Below, in pieces: positions 21,851-31,520 of a stretch of DNA of 64,000 bases. Source of the DNA: Adenophora triphylla var. japonica (taxonomy: Eukaryota > Streptophyta > Magnoliopsida > Asterales > Campanulaceae). The stretch lies in assembly GCA_022495995.1 (NCBI GenBank), contig JAFEMH010001356.1, forward strand, positions 372,001 through 436,000, written 5' to 3'. Made by a program: the position numbers and the translations under genes. Positions within the stretch are counted from its first letter, which is position 1. Every line of letters starts with the position of its first letter. The notes beneath the pieces are model-generated. The model worked only from the letters and a program-made list of their open reading frames with translations, made no database searches and was not told the origin of the DNA.

Positions 21851-22278
21851 CAGGTTGACGCCTCAAAATAGTCACTTCAAGGGTCAAAGATCCGAACTAC
21901 GACTGGCTTGATTCCTCTTACGGATACGTAGGTAGCCTATCATTAGGTTCAGCCATCAGGCCAAAAAGGGTCATTCCTATCCCCAGCAGAGCGGATATAC
22001 AACTCCAGCCATTACACCAAAATGGTCATCTCTTATCCCCAGCAGAGTTTCTTTCAGCAACCGACTGCAGAACTCGCTCATCAGGTTGACGCCTCAAAAT
22101 AGTCATTCCAGGGTCAAAGACCCGAACTACGACCGGCTTGATTCCTCTTAAGGATACGTAGGTAGCCTATCATTAGGTTCAGCCATCCGACCACCTTGGT
22201 CACTCCTTTGCCAAATATGGAGCCTTACTCTTATAGACGACCCCGCCTCCTTCGAAAGCGCCGTCGCCGAGGGGCTAC
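21851..22278 (+). repeat. E2 pre-LTR region with repeated GGATACGTAGGTAGCCTA motifs
   Basis: GGATACGTAGGTAGCCTA occurs near 21922 and 22152, each in a longer repeated block with CAGGTTGACGCCTCAAAATA (about 21852 and 22083). A related CGGGATACGTAGGTAGCCTA is at about 21450. The polypurine tract for plus-strand priming is presumably the CGCCGAGGGGCTAC stretch directly before the 3' LTR. Confidence 0.7.
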
Positions 22279-23970
22279 TGTAAGTGCTCCAATTTGAGTT
22301 GTTAACATTTTCGTTAGAAAATTAACGAAAGTCCTAACATTCCTAACATTTCTAACAATTCCTAACTTTTCTAACAAAGCAAGGGTAAATTGGGAATTGC
22401 TATTTGAAGTTAAACCAAGAAAAGAATCTCAAAAAAGGCCAACAACCTGAAATAGAAGCTGCTGTAACAAAAACTGGTTGCTTAATTTGAAAAATATTCT
22501 TCCTGTCCAAAGCCTGGAGCAGCATTTAATGCACCAGGCACGCCTTAGAGACGATCCGCGCGAACGAGATTGAAATTCCCAGAGGCCTATAAATTGAACC
22601 CCTCAGTCTCATTTTCAAGAGACACAACTTCATTCACAGCAAAACCTTGGCGAAAATACTAGAGAAAACAGTGAGAATTCCCTTGAATTGTCACCTTTTT
22701 CTCTTGATTATTTTCCCAAACCACACCCACTCACTCTCAAAACTCAAAGTCTCAAACACAAACTCAAAAGAAGATAGGTATAACCTCCTTCTCCATACCC
22801 TAAATCTCTCTCATCCATGCATGCATCTCATACTTTGAAGATGTAACTTGTTCATTTCTTGCCCTAAATTCAAGAGGATCACCATGGAAGTTCATCTCCA
22901 TGGATGATCCTCTACAAGGATCAACATTCCCTTCAAATTGTCTTTACTTACTTGTAAACATATTTTCAAAACCCTAAAAATCAATTTTCACAACAAAAAT
23001 CTTTGTTTCAAAGGATAGAATTCCCCTTCCCAAGCAAATGAAATGCTTAAAGTCCTAATGTACCCTAAGGATGGCTTGATATAGTAGATCACCACTAAAA
23101 TGTCTAGTGACTACTAATCAAAGCCTAAGGAAATGGGGACAATCATGGATGCAAAACCCCCTTTAAATCACATTTTCCTTCTTGAGAAAGTTGCTGTCCA
23201 GTAGCCTTTCTCTAAGACCTCTGTCCATGGTCTAATTTTTTGGACACAGAAGAACTTGAAATTTGGTGTTGACTACAAAACACTATTTGTAGCCAACATC
23301 CGTAGCATTCCAGACATATTTTTACTTTGTTTTAACGTGAGTCTAACTCCCCTTTTCAAATTATTTTCCAAAGGTCAGTTCATCAGTCTCTGGAAATCCA
23401 GATTTCATATCTGTGATTTACAGAAGGTTTTGGTCCTTCAAATAATCTCAAAATGGAAAAGCCTTTTGCAGAAACCTTATTTAAGGTGTTTTGAACAACT
23501 TTAATTCTCTGACTTTCCTCATATTTTGAAGCTTTGAAGCTCTTAAATTCATTTTAAAATTGAGTATCCACTGCCTCTTTCATTCTGGCAGAATTGCTTT
23601 TCAACTTCAAAAGGTCTTTTGAGTACCAAAACTCAACCCTAAAATCACACCAAAAATCATGGGACTTGTTTAATGTCTTACAAAGAGTTCCCAATTTTTA
23701 CCTTTCTCAGTTTGAACTTATTTTGGCTAAAGAAACACACACACACACACGCACAAAATGGTTTTTAAGCTTGGAAGACTCGTTTTACGAGGCATTCCGG
23801 GTGAACACTAACGTTCTTCCCGGAGTGTAACGTGACCTCCGAACCCAAATCTCTCATTCCAGGTATTTTTCAAAGTTTTGGCCCTTAAAATAAAAATGGC
23901 GTGGCGACTCCGTCTCCGTTTTTGATTTTCAAAAAAAAAGGAAAAGGAAAAATCGGGTGGCATCATCACA
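22279..23970 (+). repeat. E2 3' LTR
   Basis: Starts TGTAAGTGCTCC and ends CATCATCACA, 1692 bp, colinear with the 5' LTR (1694 bp). The palindrome here is TCCGCGCGAA (22555-22564), one base off, and the TATA box TATAAAT is at 22588. Confidence 0.95.
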
Positions 23971-23975
23971 CTTTC
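23971..23975 (+). repeat. Target-site duplication of E2 (right), CTTTC
   Basis: Exact copy of 8140-8144. The E1 RT reading resumes directly after it. Confidence 0.95.
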
Positions 23976-26552
23976 CAAATATCCGAAGGAATTTATTGCT
24001 ATAGCATGATGCCCTTCGGGCTAAAAAATGCTGGTGCAACCTGCCAACGCATGGTCAACAAAGTATTTGGGGAGCATATTGGTCAGAACATGGAGGCATA
24101 TATTGACAACATGGTCATTAGACTAGGACTGGCAGTCATGGCCTGTACTTAAAAGAAATATTTGACAACTTAAGGGTAAAGGACATTAAATTGAATCCGA
24201 GCAAGTGTATGTTCGGAGTAACAGCTGGAAAGTTCCTAGGCTTTATGGTCTCGCAAAGAGGGATCGAGGCAAATTCGAAGAAAATCAAAGCCCTGGTCGA
24301 CATGCAAAAACCTACCAGCATCAAGGAAGTTCAAAGGCTGAATGGGAGAGTAGCAGCCCTTGGTATGTTTATTGCAAAGTCAGTAGAGAAGTCACTACCA
24401 TTTTTCAAAAAATTTAAGGGGACCAAGAGCTTTTCCTGGACTCCGAAATGCTCAGAATCATTCAAACAACTAAAGGAGTACTTGGGCTCTCCCATACTAT
24501 TAAGCAGCCCAGTTATGGGAGAGATGTTATACGTCTTTCTAGCTGCCACTGACAATGTTGTAGTTGCTGTACTAGTCCACAATGAGGGGAGAGCATCAAA
24601 AGCCTATCTACTATGTGAGCAAAGCACTATCAGATGTGGAGAGCAGATACTTCAATGCAGAAAAAATTGCTTATGCCTTGGTCATAGCTGCAAGGAAGCT
24701 ACGAGTATACCTCTCTGCACACACCATAATTTTGTACACTAATTCACCCCACAAGAAAATCTTGCATAAATTGGACTGCTCAGGTCATCTCCTTAACTAG
24801 TCCTCGAACTCATAGAGTTTGACATCAGATACTAGCCTAGGAAGACACTCCTAGCACAGCCTATGGTCGACTTTATGGTCGAAACCGCCTTCACAAGCGA
24901 GCACGACCCCATCTCCCGTAAGCGTAAAAAACCTACGGGGGAAAAGACGACCATCGAGCTACCACCTAACTGCTGGGTCATATAAATAGATGGGTCAGCC
25001 ACTAAGGAGAGAAGCAAAGCTGGAGTAGTACTGGCAAGTCCCAATGGGGAGCACACCATCCAGGACATAATCAGATTCAAGTTCCCTGCATCAAACAATC
25101 AGGCTAAGTATGAAGCCTTGATATTTGGCATAGAGTTAGCCTTCTTTTACGGGGCAACAAAGATTGCCACCTTCCGTGACTCCCATCTCGTAATCAAGCA
25201 AATAAAAGGGGAGTACAATACTCAGCACCCCATCCTGAAAAAGTATAAGGATCTCGTCCTAGAAATAGTGAAAAAAACTTGATTTTTTTAGATAAGTCAG
25301 ATAGGATGAGAAGATAACCAAGTAGTACACGTCTTGTCCAAAATTGCAACCATTGACGTGGCCGACCCGTCCACTAACCCACTAATAGTCTTTGTCGAGG
25401 AGACAGCTTACGAAATACTATGAGTAATGCTCATACACGGGGAGGAGACGTGTTGGATAGACGAGTATGTGGACTTCATCGAAAAAGACCAACTGCCAGA
25501 CGACGAGATAGGAGCAAGGGTCATCAAAAAGAAGTCAGTAAGGTTCACAGTATGGAATGGGGTCCTATATAGAAGATCGTTCACAAAACCTCCCCTCAGT
25601 TATGTTCACCCCAAGGAAACAATGTACCTCTTGGACGAAGTCCACAACGGCATATGTGGTGGTCACCCAGGGGCCAGAACATTAACTGATAAAATTATCA
25701 CTCTAGGTTACTAATGGTCGGCCCTGACAGATGACGCACAAGTCTACGTCAGAAAGTGTGACAAGTGTCAGAGGTATGCAGACATTCCCAGAGTCCCATC
25801 AATCAAGAAAACCCCCATAATTCCTACTTGGCCATTTGATATGTGTGGGACCAACATCATCAGACCCTCCCTCCCACCCCGCCCGAGGTAACTACAAGTA
25901 CGTGATCAAGGCAGTCTATTACTTCTCCAAGTGGATAGAAGCAAAGGCCTTAGCAAAAATAACAGAGGAGAATGCAATCAATTTCGTGCACGAATTTATC
26001 TGTGTCGCTTTGGGGTCCCACACACAATCATTTCAGATCATGGTCTCCAGTTCTCCAAGGCTTTCACAGCAGAATTGAACAGACTGAGAGTCAGAAACAT
26101 CAAGCCATCCGTAAGTCGACCTCAATGTAATGGACAAGCAAATGCGGCAAACAAGCTAGTACTATCGGCCTCACCAAAAACCTAGAAGGAAGTGATGGTA
26201 GATGGTTGGACGAACTTCACTTTGCCTTATGGGCAGTTCGCACAACCACCGGAGGCCAACCGGGGAAAACCCATTTGCACTAAATTTTGGGTCTGAGGCC
26301 ATGGCACCAACAGAAATGGCCATCTCTACAGCTAGAAATACCAACTATGACGAGCTAGTGAATAAAGTCAACAGGTTGCCAGACCTAGACTTAGTAGATG
26401 AAAGGAGGTTGGTTGTCCTGATGAGAATGGTGAATTATAAGCAAAGGACTAAAGACTACCATGACAAAAGGGTCAATAAAAGGGTATTCCAAGTCGAGGA
26501 TTGGGTACTTAGAAAAATAGAAGCTACGGACAGAAAAGTCGAGCAGAACAAG
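23976..26552 (+). pseudogene. pol: E1 pol, 3' part: RT palm, dual RNase H, integrase
   Basis: In order: RT (CYSMMPFGLKNAGATCQRM; the YxDD site reads YIDN at about 24100, Asp to Asn, GAC to AAC), RT thumb (NPSKCMFGVTAGKFLGFMVS), RNase H (KPIYYVSKALSDVESRYF, 24582-24800), a second, archaeal-type RNase H (GSATKERSKAGVVLASPNG, then ASNNQAKYEALIFGIELAFF, about 24985-25260), integrase zinc finger (HNGICGGHPGARTL with VRKCDKCQRY, about 25650-25770) and integrase core (HTIISDHGLQFSKAFTAELN). Frames change repeatedly and stops are frequent. It ends at 26552 in VEQNK, cut by the E3 LTR. Confidence 0.85.
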
Positions 26553-26862
26553 TGTAAGTACCCAAATCCGGTTCATAATAATACTTTAATTCGCACTTTC
26601 CAGATTAACGAGATTTTTCGGGACTGCCCGGATCATCCAATATCAAAGTGTATTAAAAACACGTTAGAACATGTGAAAAATATTACTTTTCAAAAAATAC
26701 GTAATTTCCGGGATAGTTCCGACATTTATTCGGACAGTTATTTAAAAAACTGTCAAAATAACGGACAAAGGATGAAACAATGATAACTCGTCAAAAAAGT
26801 CTCCCCAAGGGTCAAATCACTTCAGAGTGTGAAATGACCAAAATACCCTCAGAATGAAAGTT

Positions 26863-26998
26863 AGGCCGGCCGGCCTGTTTTACTGGCATAACCAGCAAGT
26901 CGTCCAACGGTCACATCAATAAATTGAAATGCCCAAAATGCCCTCAACATGAAGGATAGGCTGTTCGGCCTGTTTTGAAATTTTACAGCCTATAAATA
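26863..26998 (+). promoter_or_regulatory. E3 promoter: duplicated GC palindrome and TATA box
   Basis: AGGCCGGCCGGCCT (26863-26876) is a perfect 14-bp palindrome. A second, decayed copy AGGCTGTTCGGCCT (26958-26971) lies in a duplicated context (AAAATGCCCTCA before it, GTTTT after it) and ends 19 bp before TATAAATA (26991-26998). The position relative to TATA matches that of TCCGCGCGGA in E2. Confidence 0.6.
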
Positions 26999-27429
26999 AA
27001 GCCTCAGTCATTCAGTAAATGGCCCCAAAACTTTCACCCTCCTACCTTCACACCTCGATTTTAGCATCCCAATTCCCCCCGAAAGTCCCGAATATTTCCC
27101 CGATTTACGTGAAAGCCTCATTTTCCCAAACAAACACAATTCAAACACTTTTCAAACACTTTTTGTATCCAATATACGATCCCTCGGAAGATAGAGTCAA
27201 AACCTAACGATTGGTAAACTATCCTTCTCAATCTAAACTTTCATCCTCTTTTACGTCTTTTTCGTTATTTCTGTTCCGATCAAACTCTTCAAAATGTAAA
27301 CACTACATTGTCTCCGAGTCAAGAAATGACCCTCTCTCTATTACTTTTCTCTTTCGAAAAGAGTAATTTAGAGTTAAAATGGGAGATCTTGACTCGTCAT
27401 TTATCACTTTATCTTATTACTTCATTTAC

Positions 27430-27900
27430 CATCTGAATCGTTCGATTCGTCGATTGTCATTTCTACCGTTCGAATCGTTTGATTCGTTGATATTGTCATT
27501 TAAATAACGCTTTTTACCGTCCGAATCGTTTGATTCATTGATTGCATCTTTTACCGTCCGAATCGCTCGATTCGTTGATATCGTCATTTCAATATCGTTA
27601 TTTACCGTCCAAACCATTTGGTTTGTTGATCGTATTTACTTTAACATCCGAGTCAAGAAATTGACTTGTCGATCGTCATTTCATTATTGTCGATTACTTT
27701 AAATGTGTTTTCTTTACTATCATTTTATCAAAAAAGGATAACGTTATAATGCCTGATTCAAATCAAAATCTTTTCCTTACTGTCATTTTATCAAAAAAAA
27801 AGGGTAAAGTTATAATGCCCGATTCAAATCAAAATCTTTTCCTTAATGTCATTTTATCAAAAAAGGGTAACGTTATAATGCCCGATTCAAATCAAAATAT
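27430..27900 (+). repeat. Short tandem repeats inside E3 LTR
   Basis: About four copies of a roughly 60-bp unit containing TTACCGTCCGAATCGTTTGA, followed by three copies of a 64- to 67-bp unit containing GTTATAATGCCCGATTCAAA. Both are imperfect. Confidence 0.8.
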
Positions 27901-28225
27901 CCCTCATTTCAAAACCCTCCATTCAAACTCATTTTCAATTCAAAAACTCGCAATTCAAACTCATTTTCAAGTAATACACAAACATAGACACGCACAGTTT
28001 TCGAGAAAGGTAGAAAGGCTCGTCAATACGAGGCATTTTGGGTGAGCACAATTAATTTCTTCCCAAGGCGTAACGTGACCTCCGAACCTAACAATCTCTA
28101 TTCAAAAGCCTTTTTCAAAGTTTTGGCTCATAATAAAAATGGCGTGGCGACTCTCTTTTTTCCTTTCGTGAAATTCAAACCGCTCGTTGCTTTCGTGATT
28201 GCAAGCGAATGCGGGTAATTTCAGT

Positions 28226-28243
28226 TGGCGACTCCGTTGGGGA
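28226..28243 (+). other. E3 primer binding site (tRNA-Arg type)
   Basis: TGGCGACTCCGTTGGGGA, one base different from the E2 site, two bases after the LTR end. Confidence 0.78.
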
Positions 28244-29440
28244 GAACTTAACATGTTTTTCTTAAAACTGCTTTTGCTTTAAAAAAAACATTTTGTGGGT
28301 CAAACTTTCGTTTATCCTTTCTCGTTTTTGTGTGTGTGTGTTTTCTTACCATGGCGTGTTACTCATTTTTTCTTTCAATTTTTTTTTAAACAGCTCCGGT
28401 TTTCATTACATTGGATTTTTTTCAAAAAAAAAATGTGTTGCTTTTCATTTCTTTGAAACAAAACATGTTCGTGAACACTTGTTCATAAATTGGTTTTCGT
28501 GCAATATTTTGAACTGCTCATAAATTCTTTAAAACACATTTTGAAAATCTATGTTTTACTCAAAAAAAGAATTCAGTGACCGCACACTACGCGCACTGTT
28601 ACCATGTACACTTGCACACTACAACCCTTAACCCGGGGTGATCGTTCAGCTGAAACTTGAAGGCCTTCCTACCCCTCTCTCGTGCACATGGGGTCATCCC
28701 AAACAGCCCATTCTCGCCCGTGTAACCATGCACTCTTTGTGTCACACTTCGTCCAAGACCTTGGTTGGTTTTTGGCTTAATTCGTGTCATAAAGCCTAAG
28801 TGTATATTCTTACACAGATCTTCCTCACAAGTCAAAACTTAAAAGTTGAGATCAAAGGTCATTTCTCAACCCGGAGTCTTAGCTTTTGGCTTTGACGCAG
28901 AACCGGTTAAAAATATACCCGAAGGTTCAATATGACGCAGTGTCATCAAACCTTTAACGTATGAACCATACTAGTCACAACTTGGCCAATGCCAAGAGCT
29001 AAGGCCCCTCACGAAAGCGAGTCAAAGAGAGGTCATGCCGAAATTTTGGCACGATTTCTGCCTTAACTCGAGGATGTTGACTTTGACCGTGACCTGCATG
29101 GCATATACGTCGAAAGTTTGCATGACCAGCTAGCCCTAAGTTCACGTTTCCTTTTGTCGATGGAATCCGCTTGCCCTATAGGACCCTCGCTCGAGATTGT
29201 CCGTCCCGAGAAGACGATTTACAGGTGAAAAACAAGGGGTTTATAGACGTAGTATTGGGATCCACTAATTTAAGACCTAGAGTAGTTGCGAAAAAAGAGC
29301 AATCTTTTTCGACCAGCTAGGATTCTGAGAAAACGTGTTTTAAGTAAACTTGCCTTTTTTCAAGTTTTGGCTACCAATCAAAATGTTCCTTTTTTCAAAG
29401 CCTTTTTTAAGTTTTGGCTACCAATCAAAACGACCGCCCT
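28244..29440 (+). other. E3 leader remnant
   Basis: About 1.2 kb aligned by landmarks with the E2 leader (CACACTACGCGCAC at about 28583; AAAGAGCAATCTTTTTC at about 29295). No gag follows. From about 29345 the text passes into a twice-repeated AGTTTTGGCTACCAATCAAA and then the LTR end fragment. Confidence 0.65.
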
Positions 29441-29575
29441 TTTTCAAAACCAGCCATTTCCAAAGTTTGGGCTCATAATACAAAAATGGCGTAGCGACTC
29501 TCCCTCTCATTTCGGCGAGGTCCCAAGTTGCGAAAGCCACTCGCCGCGTTTTCGCGAGCGATCCAGGTAATTTCA
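29441..29575 (+). repeat. LTR 3'-end fragment of E3 family
   Basis: CATTTCCAAAGTTTGGGCTC to CCAGGTAATTTCA resembles the last about 135 bp of the LTR at 26553-28223 (GGCTCATAATA, AAAAATGGCG, GCGACTCTC, GGTAATTTCA) but with clear divergence. It abuts E4 sequence. Confidence 0.7.
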
Positions 29576-29579
29576 GTTA

Positions 29580-30296
29580 GCCCGGTTTGCTGAGGAGGGG
29601 CTTACCCCGGAGGTGTTCAACGACAGATTAGGCCTCCTTCACTCCAAGTTAACACTTGTGCTTTCTTCAATTGTTCCATTTCTGTTTGATCGTCATGATT
29701 TTGGTCGCTTTACTTTTGATAATTGTTGTACTTAACATTTTCTTTCTATTGTGTAGTCTCTTGCTCTGATCGAGCAAGCCAAAAGTAGCTGGAGAACTAC
29801 TCTTGAGAAGGAGCAAATAGCTTCTACTAAATACTCGAGGAAGGCTAGGGAGGCCGCTGAGTTAAGGGAAAGACTGGCTGACTCCGAATCCGAGCTACGT
29901 GCCATTTGAGCTGCATATTCCCATTCTGAAAAGGATCGCGATGAAGCCCTTACTGACCTGAAGTTGGCACGGGAGCAACTCGCTTTTGTCAGGGCTAATA
30001 TGGAGGAGGAGGCTGCTGCGGCCAAGAATGAGAAGGCCAAACTGGAGGGGGACCTGGACAAGCTAATTGCACTGGTCCAAGATCGCAGTGCTAGCTTGGC
30101 TCAGATGATTGAGGAGCAATAGGATACTCAGCTTAGGTGGGAGGAGGAGGCCCAGGATAGGGAGAAGGCTGCCGTGGAACAGTTCAAGAATGGGGATGAA
30201 TGCTACCACATTATAGTATCCCGAGCTAGGGATTTCTATGATGTAGGTCGGCAACATATGGCCCGACGTGCAGTGGTAGATTTGCACAAGTTCTAG
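29580..30296 (+). pseudogene. E4 antisense gene: coiled-coil protein C-terminus, two exons
   Basis: Opposite in strand to E4. The upstream exon (29580-29648) reads EEGLTPEVFNDRLGLLHS. A short intron with a typical T-rich end and TAG acceptor (29754-29756) leads to an exon at 29757-30296, in one frame with two stops: TGA at about 29908 and TAG at about 30121. The donor side reads AAG-TT, so the GT seems to have lost its G. The product is a long Glu/Lys/Ala-rich heptad coiled coil (LREQLAFVRANMEEEAAAAK-like text), ending VGRQHMARRAVVDLHKF. This resembles the C-terminal half of the putative gypsy-type transposon proteins abundant in plants. The N-terminal half was cut off at the E3 boundary. Confidence 0.65.
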
Positions 30297-30419
30297 CCCG
30301 CTTTTGGGAGACTTTTTTTTATTAATGCTAGTTGACTGTTGAACCATTTTGTCTTGATTCATATTTTTGTCTTTATGTCGAACTAGATTAAGTGGGAGAT
30401 CGACCAAAGTCTCAGTCAG

Positions 30420-30960
30420 ATCAGTTAGTTAATAGCGAAGCTGACTAAGGTTTTAGTTGAGCTTGTTTAAAGGAAGGAGACTGACCTAAGTCTTCAGTCG
30501 AACCTGTTTTAGAACAAGGTTGACTTAAGATTTTGGTCGAGCCTGTTTAAGGAACGAGACTGACCTAAGTCTTCAGTCGAACCTGTTTAAGAACGAGGTT
30601 GACTTAAGACTTTGGTTGAGCCTGTTTAAGGAACGAGACTGACCTAAGTCTTTAGTCGGACCTGTTTAAGAATGAGGTTGACTTAAGACTTTGGTCGATT
30701 CTGTTTAAGGAACGAAACTGACCTAAGTCTTCAGTCGAACATGTTTAAGAACGAAGTTGACTTAAGGCTTTGGTCGAGCCTGTTTAAGGAACGAGACAGA
30801 CCTAAGTCTTCAGTCGAACCTGTTTAAGAACGAGGTTGACTTAAGACTTTGGTCGAGCTTGTTTAAGGAACGAGACTGACCTAGGTCTCCAGTCAAACAT
30901 GTTTGAGAACGCGGTTGACTTAAGATATTGGTTGAGTCTGTTTGATATTTTGAGATTGAC
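30420..30960. repeat. 79-bp tandem repeat, about 6 copies
   Basis: GAGACTGACCTAAGTCTTCA recurs at about 30477, 30556 and 30635 and on, at 79 bp. Within the unit, GACCTAAGTCTTCAGTCGAA and a related GACTTAAGACTTTGGTCGAG alternate, so each unit is itself a diverged dimer. It lies between integrase and the antisense gene, the same position as the repeat arrays of E2 and E9. Confidence 0.88.
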
Positions 30961-31059
30961 TAAGAATCGAATCTGAGTTGAATAAGACGCAAGTGTAACA
31001 ACATTTGTGAGCAGAACTTTTATTTCATTAATGAAGTAGATCGTTACATTGATGCTTAA

Positions 31060-31326
31060 TCAGAAATAATATCTAGCTAAGTGGCTAGCATGCCAAGGAT
31101 GTTTCAATTCTTTACCACCTGGATGGCCGATCATGTAGGTCCCTTCCTTGACAATTCTGGTTACGATATAGGGACCTTCCCAATTCGGAGATAACTTGTT
31201 ATGTTCAGCTTTCCTTCCCGTTACCTCGATCTTCCTTAGCACGTAGTCCCCAACATTGGTCGACCTTTCTTGACATTCTTGTCGTGATAGCCCTTGGTTT
31301 TCTGTTTGTAGTTTACCATTCTAAGC
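31060..31326 (-). pseudogene. E4 integrase C-terminus
   Basis: Minus-strand text begins with LRMVNYKQKTKGYHDKNV, shifts frame, and continues LRKIEVTGRKAEHNKLSPNW, GPYIVTRIVKEGTYMI and KHPWHASHLARYYF, ending with a stop at 31060. It overlaps and closely matches the end of E1 integrase, and supplies the C-terminal part that E1 lacks. This is the DNA-binding tail; the catalytic core is absent. Confidence 0.8.
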
Positions 31327-31520
31327 TGAGTAGTCACACGAAATCACGAACAAATGACTAGCCGGGTTGGCCTCCGGCTAAGACCCTCCGGCGTGATGAT
31401 GAGATAACGTGTATTAAGCTTATAAACTGAATTGAATAACTTAATTCTCAAATAGCAAATATGACATTACCTTTGAATGTTGGATATTGTTAGGTATTTA
31501 TAGTGATGATGTAGGATCGT
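31327..31520 (-). repeat. E4 LTR, R/U5 side
   Basis: On the minus strand: CACTATAAATACC (TATA box at about 31500), then CACGCCGGAGGGTCTTAGCC, ending GTGACTACTCA at 31327. The layout matches the E1 LTR. It is interrupted at 31520 by E5 and continues at 37391. Confidence 0.6.

Larger units (their letters stand above)
8145..23970 (+). mobile_element. E2: Tat/Ogre-like Ty3/gypsy element, 15.8 kb, lacking RT
   Basis: Intact LTR pair (8145-9838 and 22279-23970), perfect 5-bp target duplication, primer site TGGCGACTCCGCTGGGGA as known for the tRNA-Arg-primed Ogre-type elements, then leader, gag, a large extra ORF, protease plus G-patch, integrase C-terminal half, antisense genes, tandem repeat arrays and 3' LTR. 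RT, both RNase H domains and the integrase N-terminus are deleted at about 16820, so it can only move with help from a relative. E9 at the right edge of the window is a sister element in opposite orientation. Confidence 0.92.
3840..26552 (+). mobile_element. E1: decayed Tat-lineage Ty3/gypsy element, split by E2 and cut by E3
   Basis: Order: LTR-like region, gag, protease, reverse transcriptase (first half), then E2 (8145-23970), then second half of RT, RNase H, a second RNase H, and integrase. The RT halves join exactly across the E2 target duplication CTTTC. A second, archaeal-type RNase H domain before integrase is a hallmark of the plant Tat lineage. The element ends abruptly at 26552 inside integrase, where the LTR of E3 begins. 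Many frameshifts and stops, plus loss of the YxDD motif, make it inactive. It is the oldest identifiable element in this half of the window. Confidence 0.8.
26553..28223 (+). repeat. E3 5' LTR
   Basis: Starts TGTAAGTACCCAAATCC and ends GGGTAATTTCA, 1671 bp, followed by the primer site. Contains TATAAATA at 26991, two GC-rich promoter motifs, a roughly 60-bp repeat on ACCGTCCGAATCG (about 27430-27640) and a roughly 65-bp repeat on TTATAATGCCCGATTCAAAT (about 27735-27900). Confidence 0.85.
26553..29575 (+). mobile_element. E3: Tat/Ogre-like relic, LTR plus leader plus LTR end
   Basis: A complete-looking LTR (26553-28223), a primer site, about 1.1 kb of leader homologous to the E2 leader, then directly the last about 135 bp of a diverged LTR ending at 29575. 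All coding sequence is missing. The left flank ACAAG lies in E1 integrase (+ strand) and the right flank GTTAG lies in the antisense gene of E4. They do not match, so the two ends probably come from different insertions joined by recombination. Confidence 0.75.
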
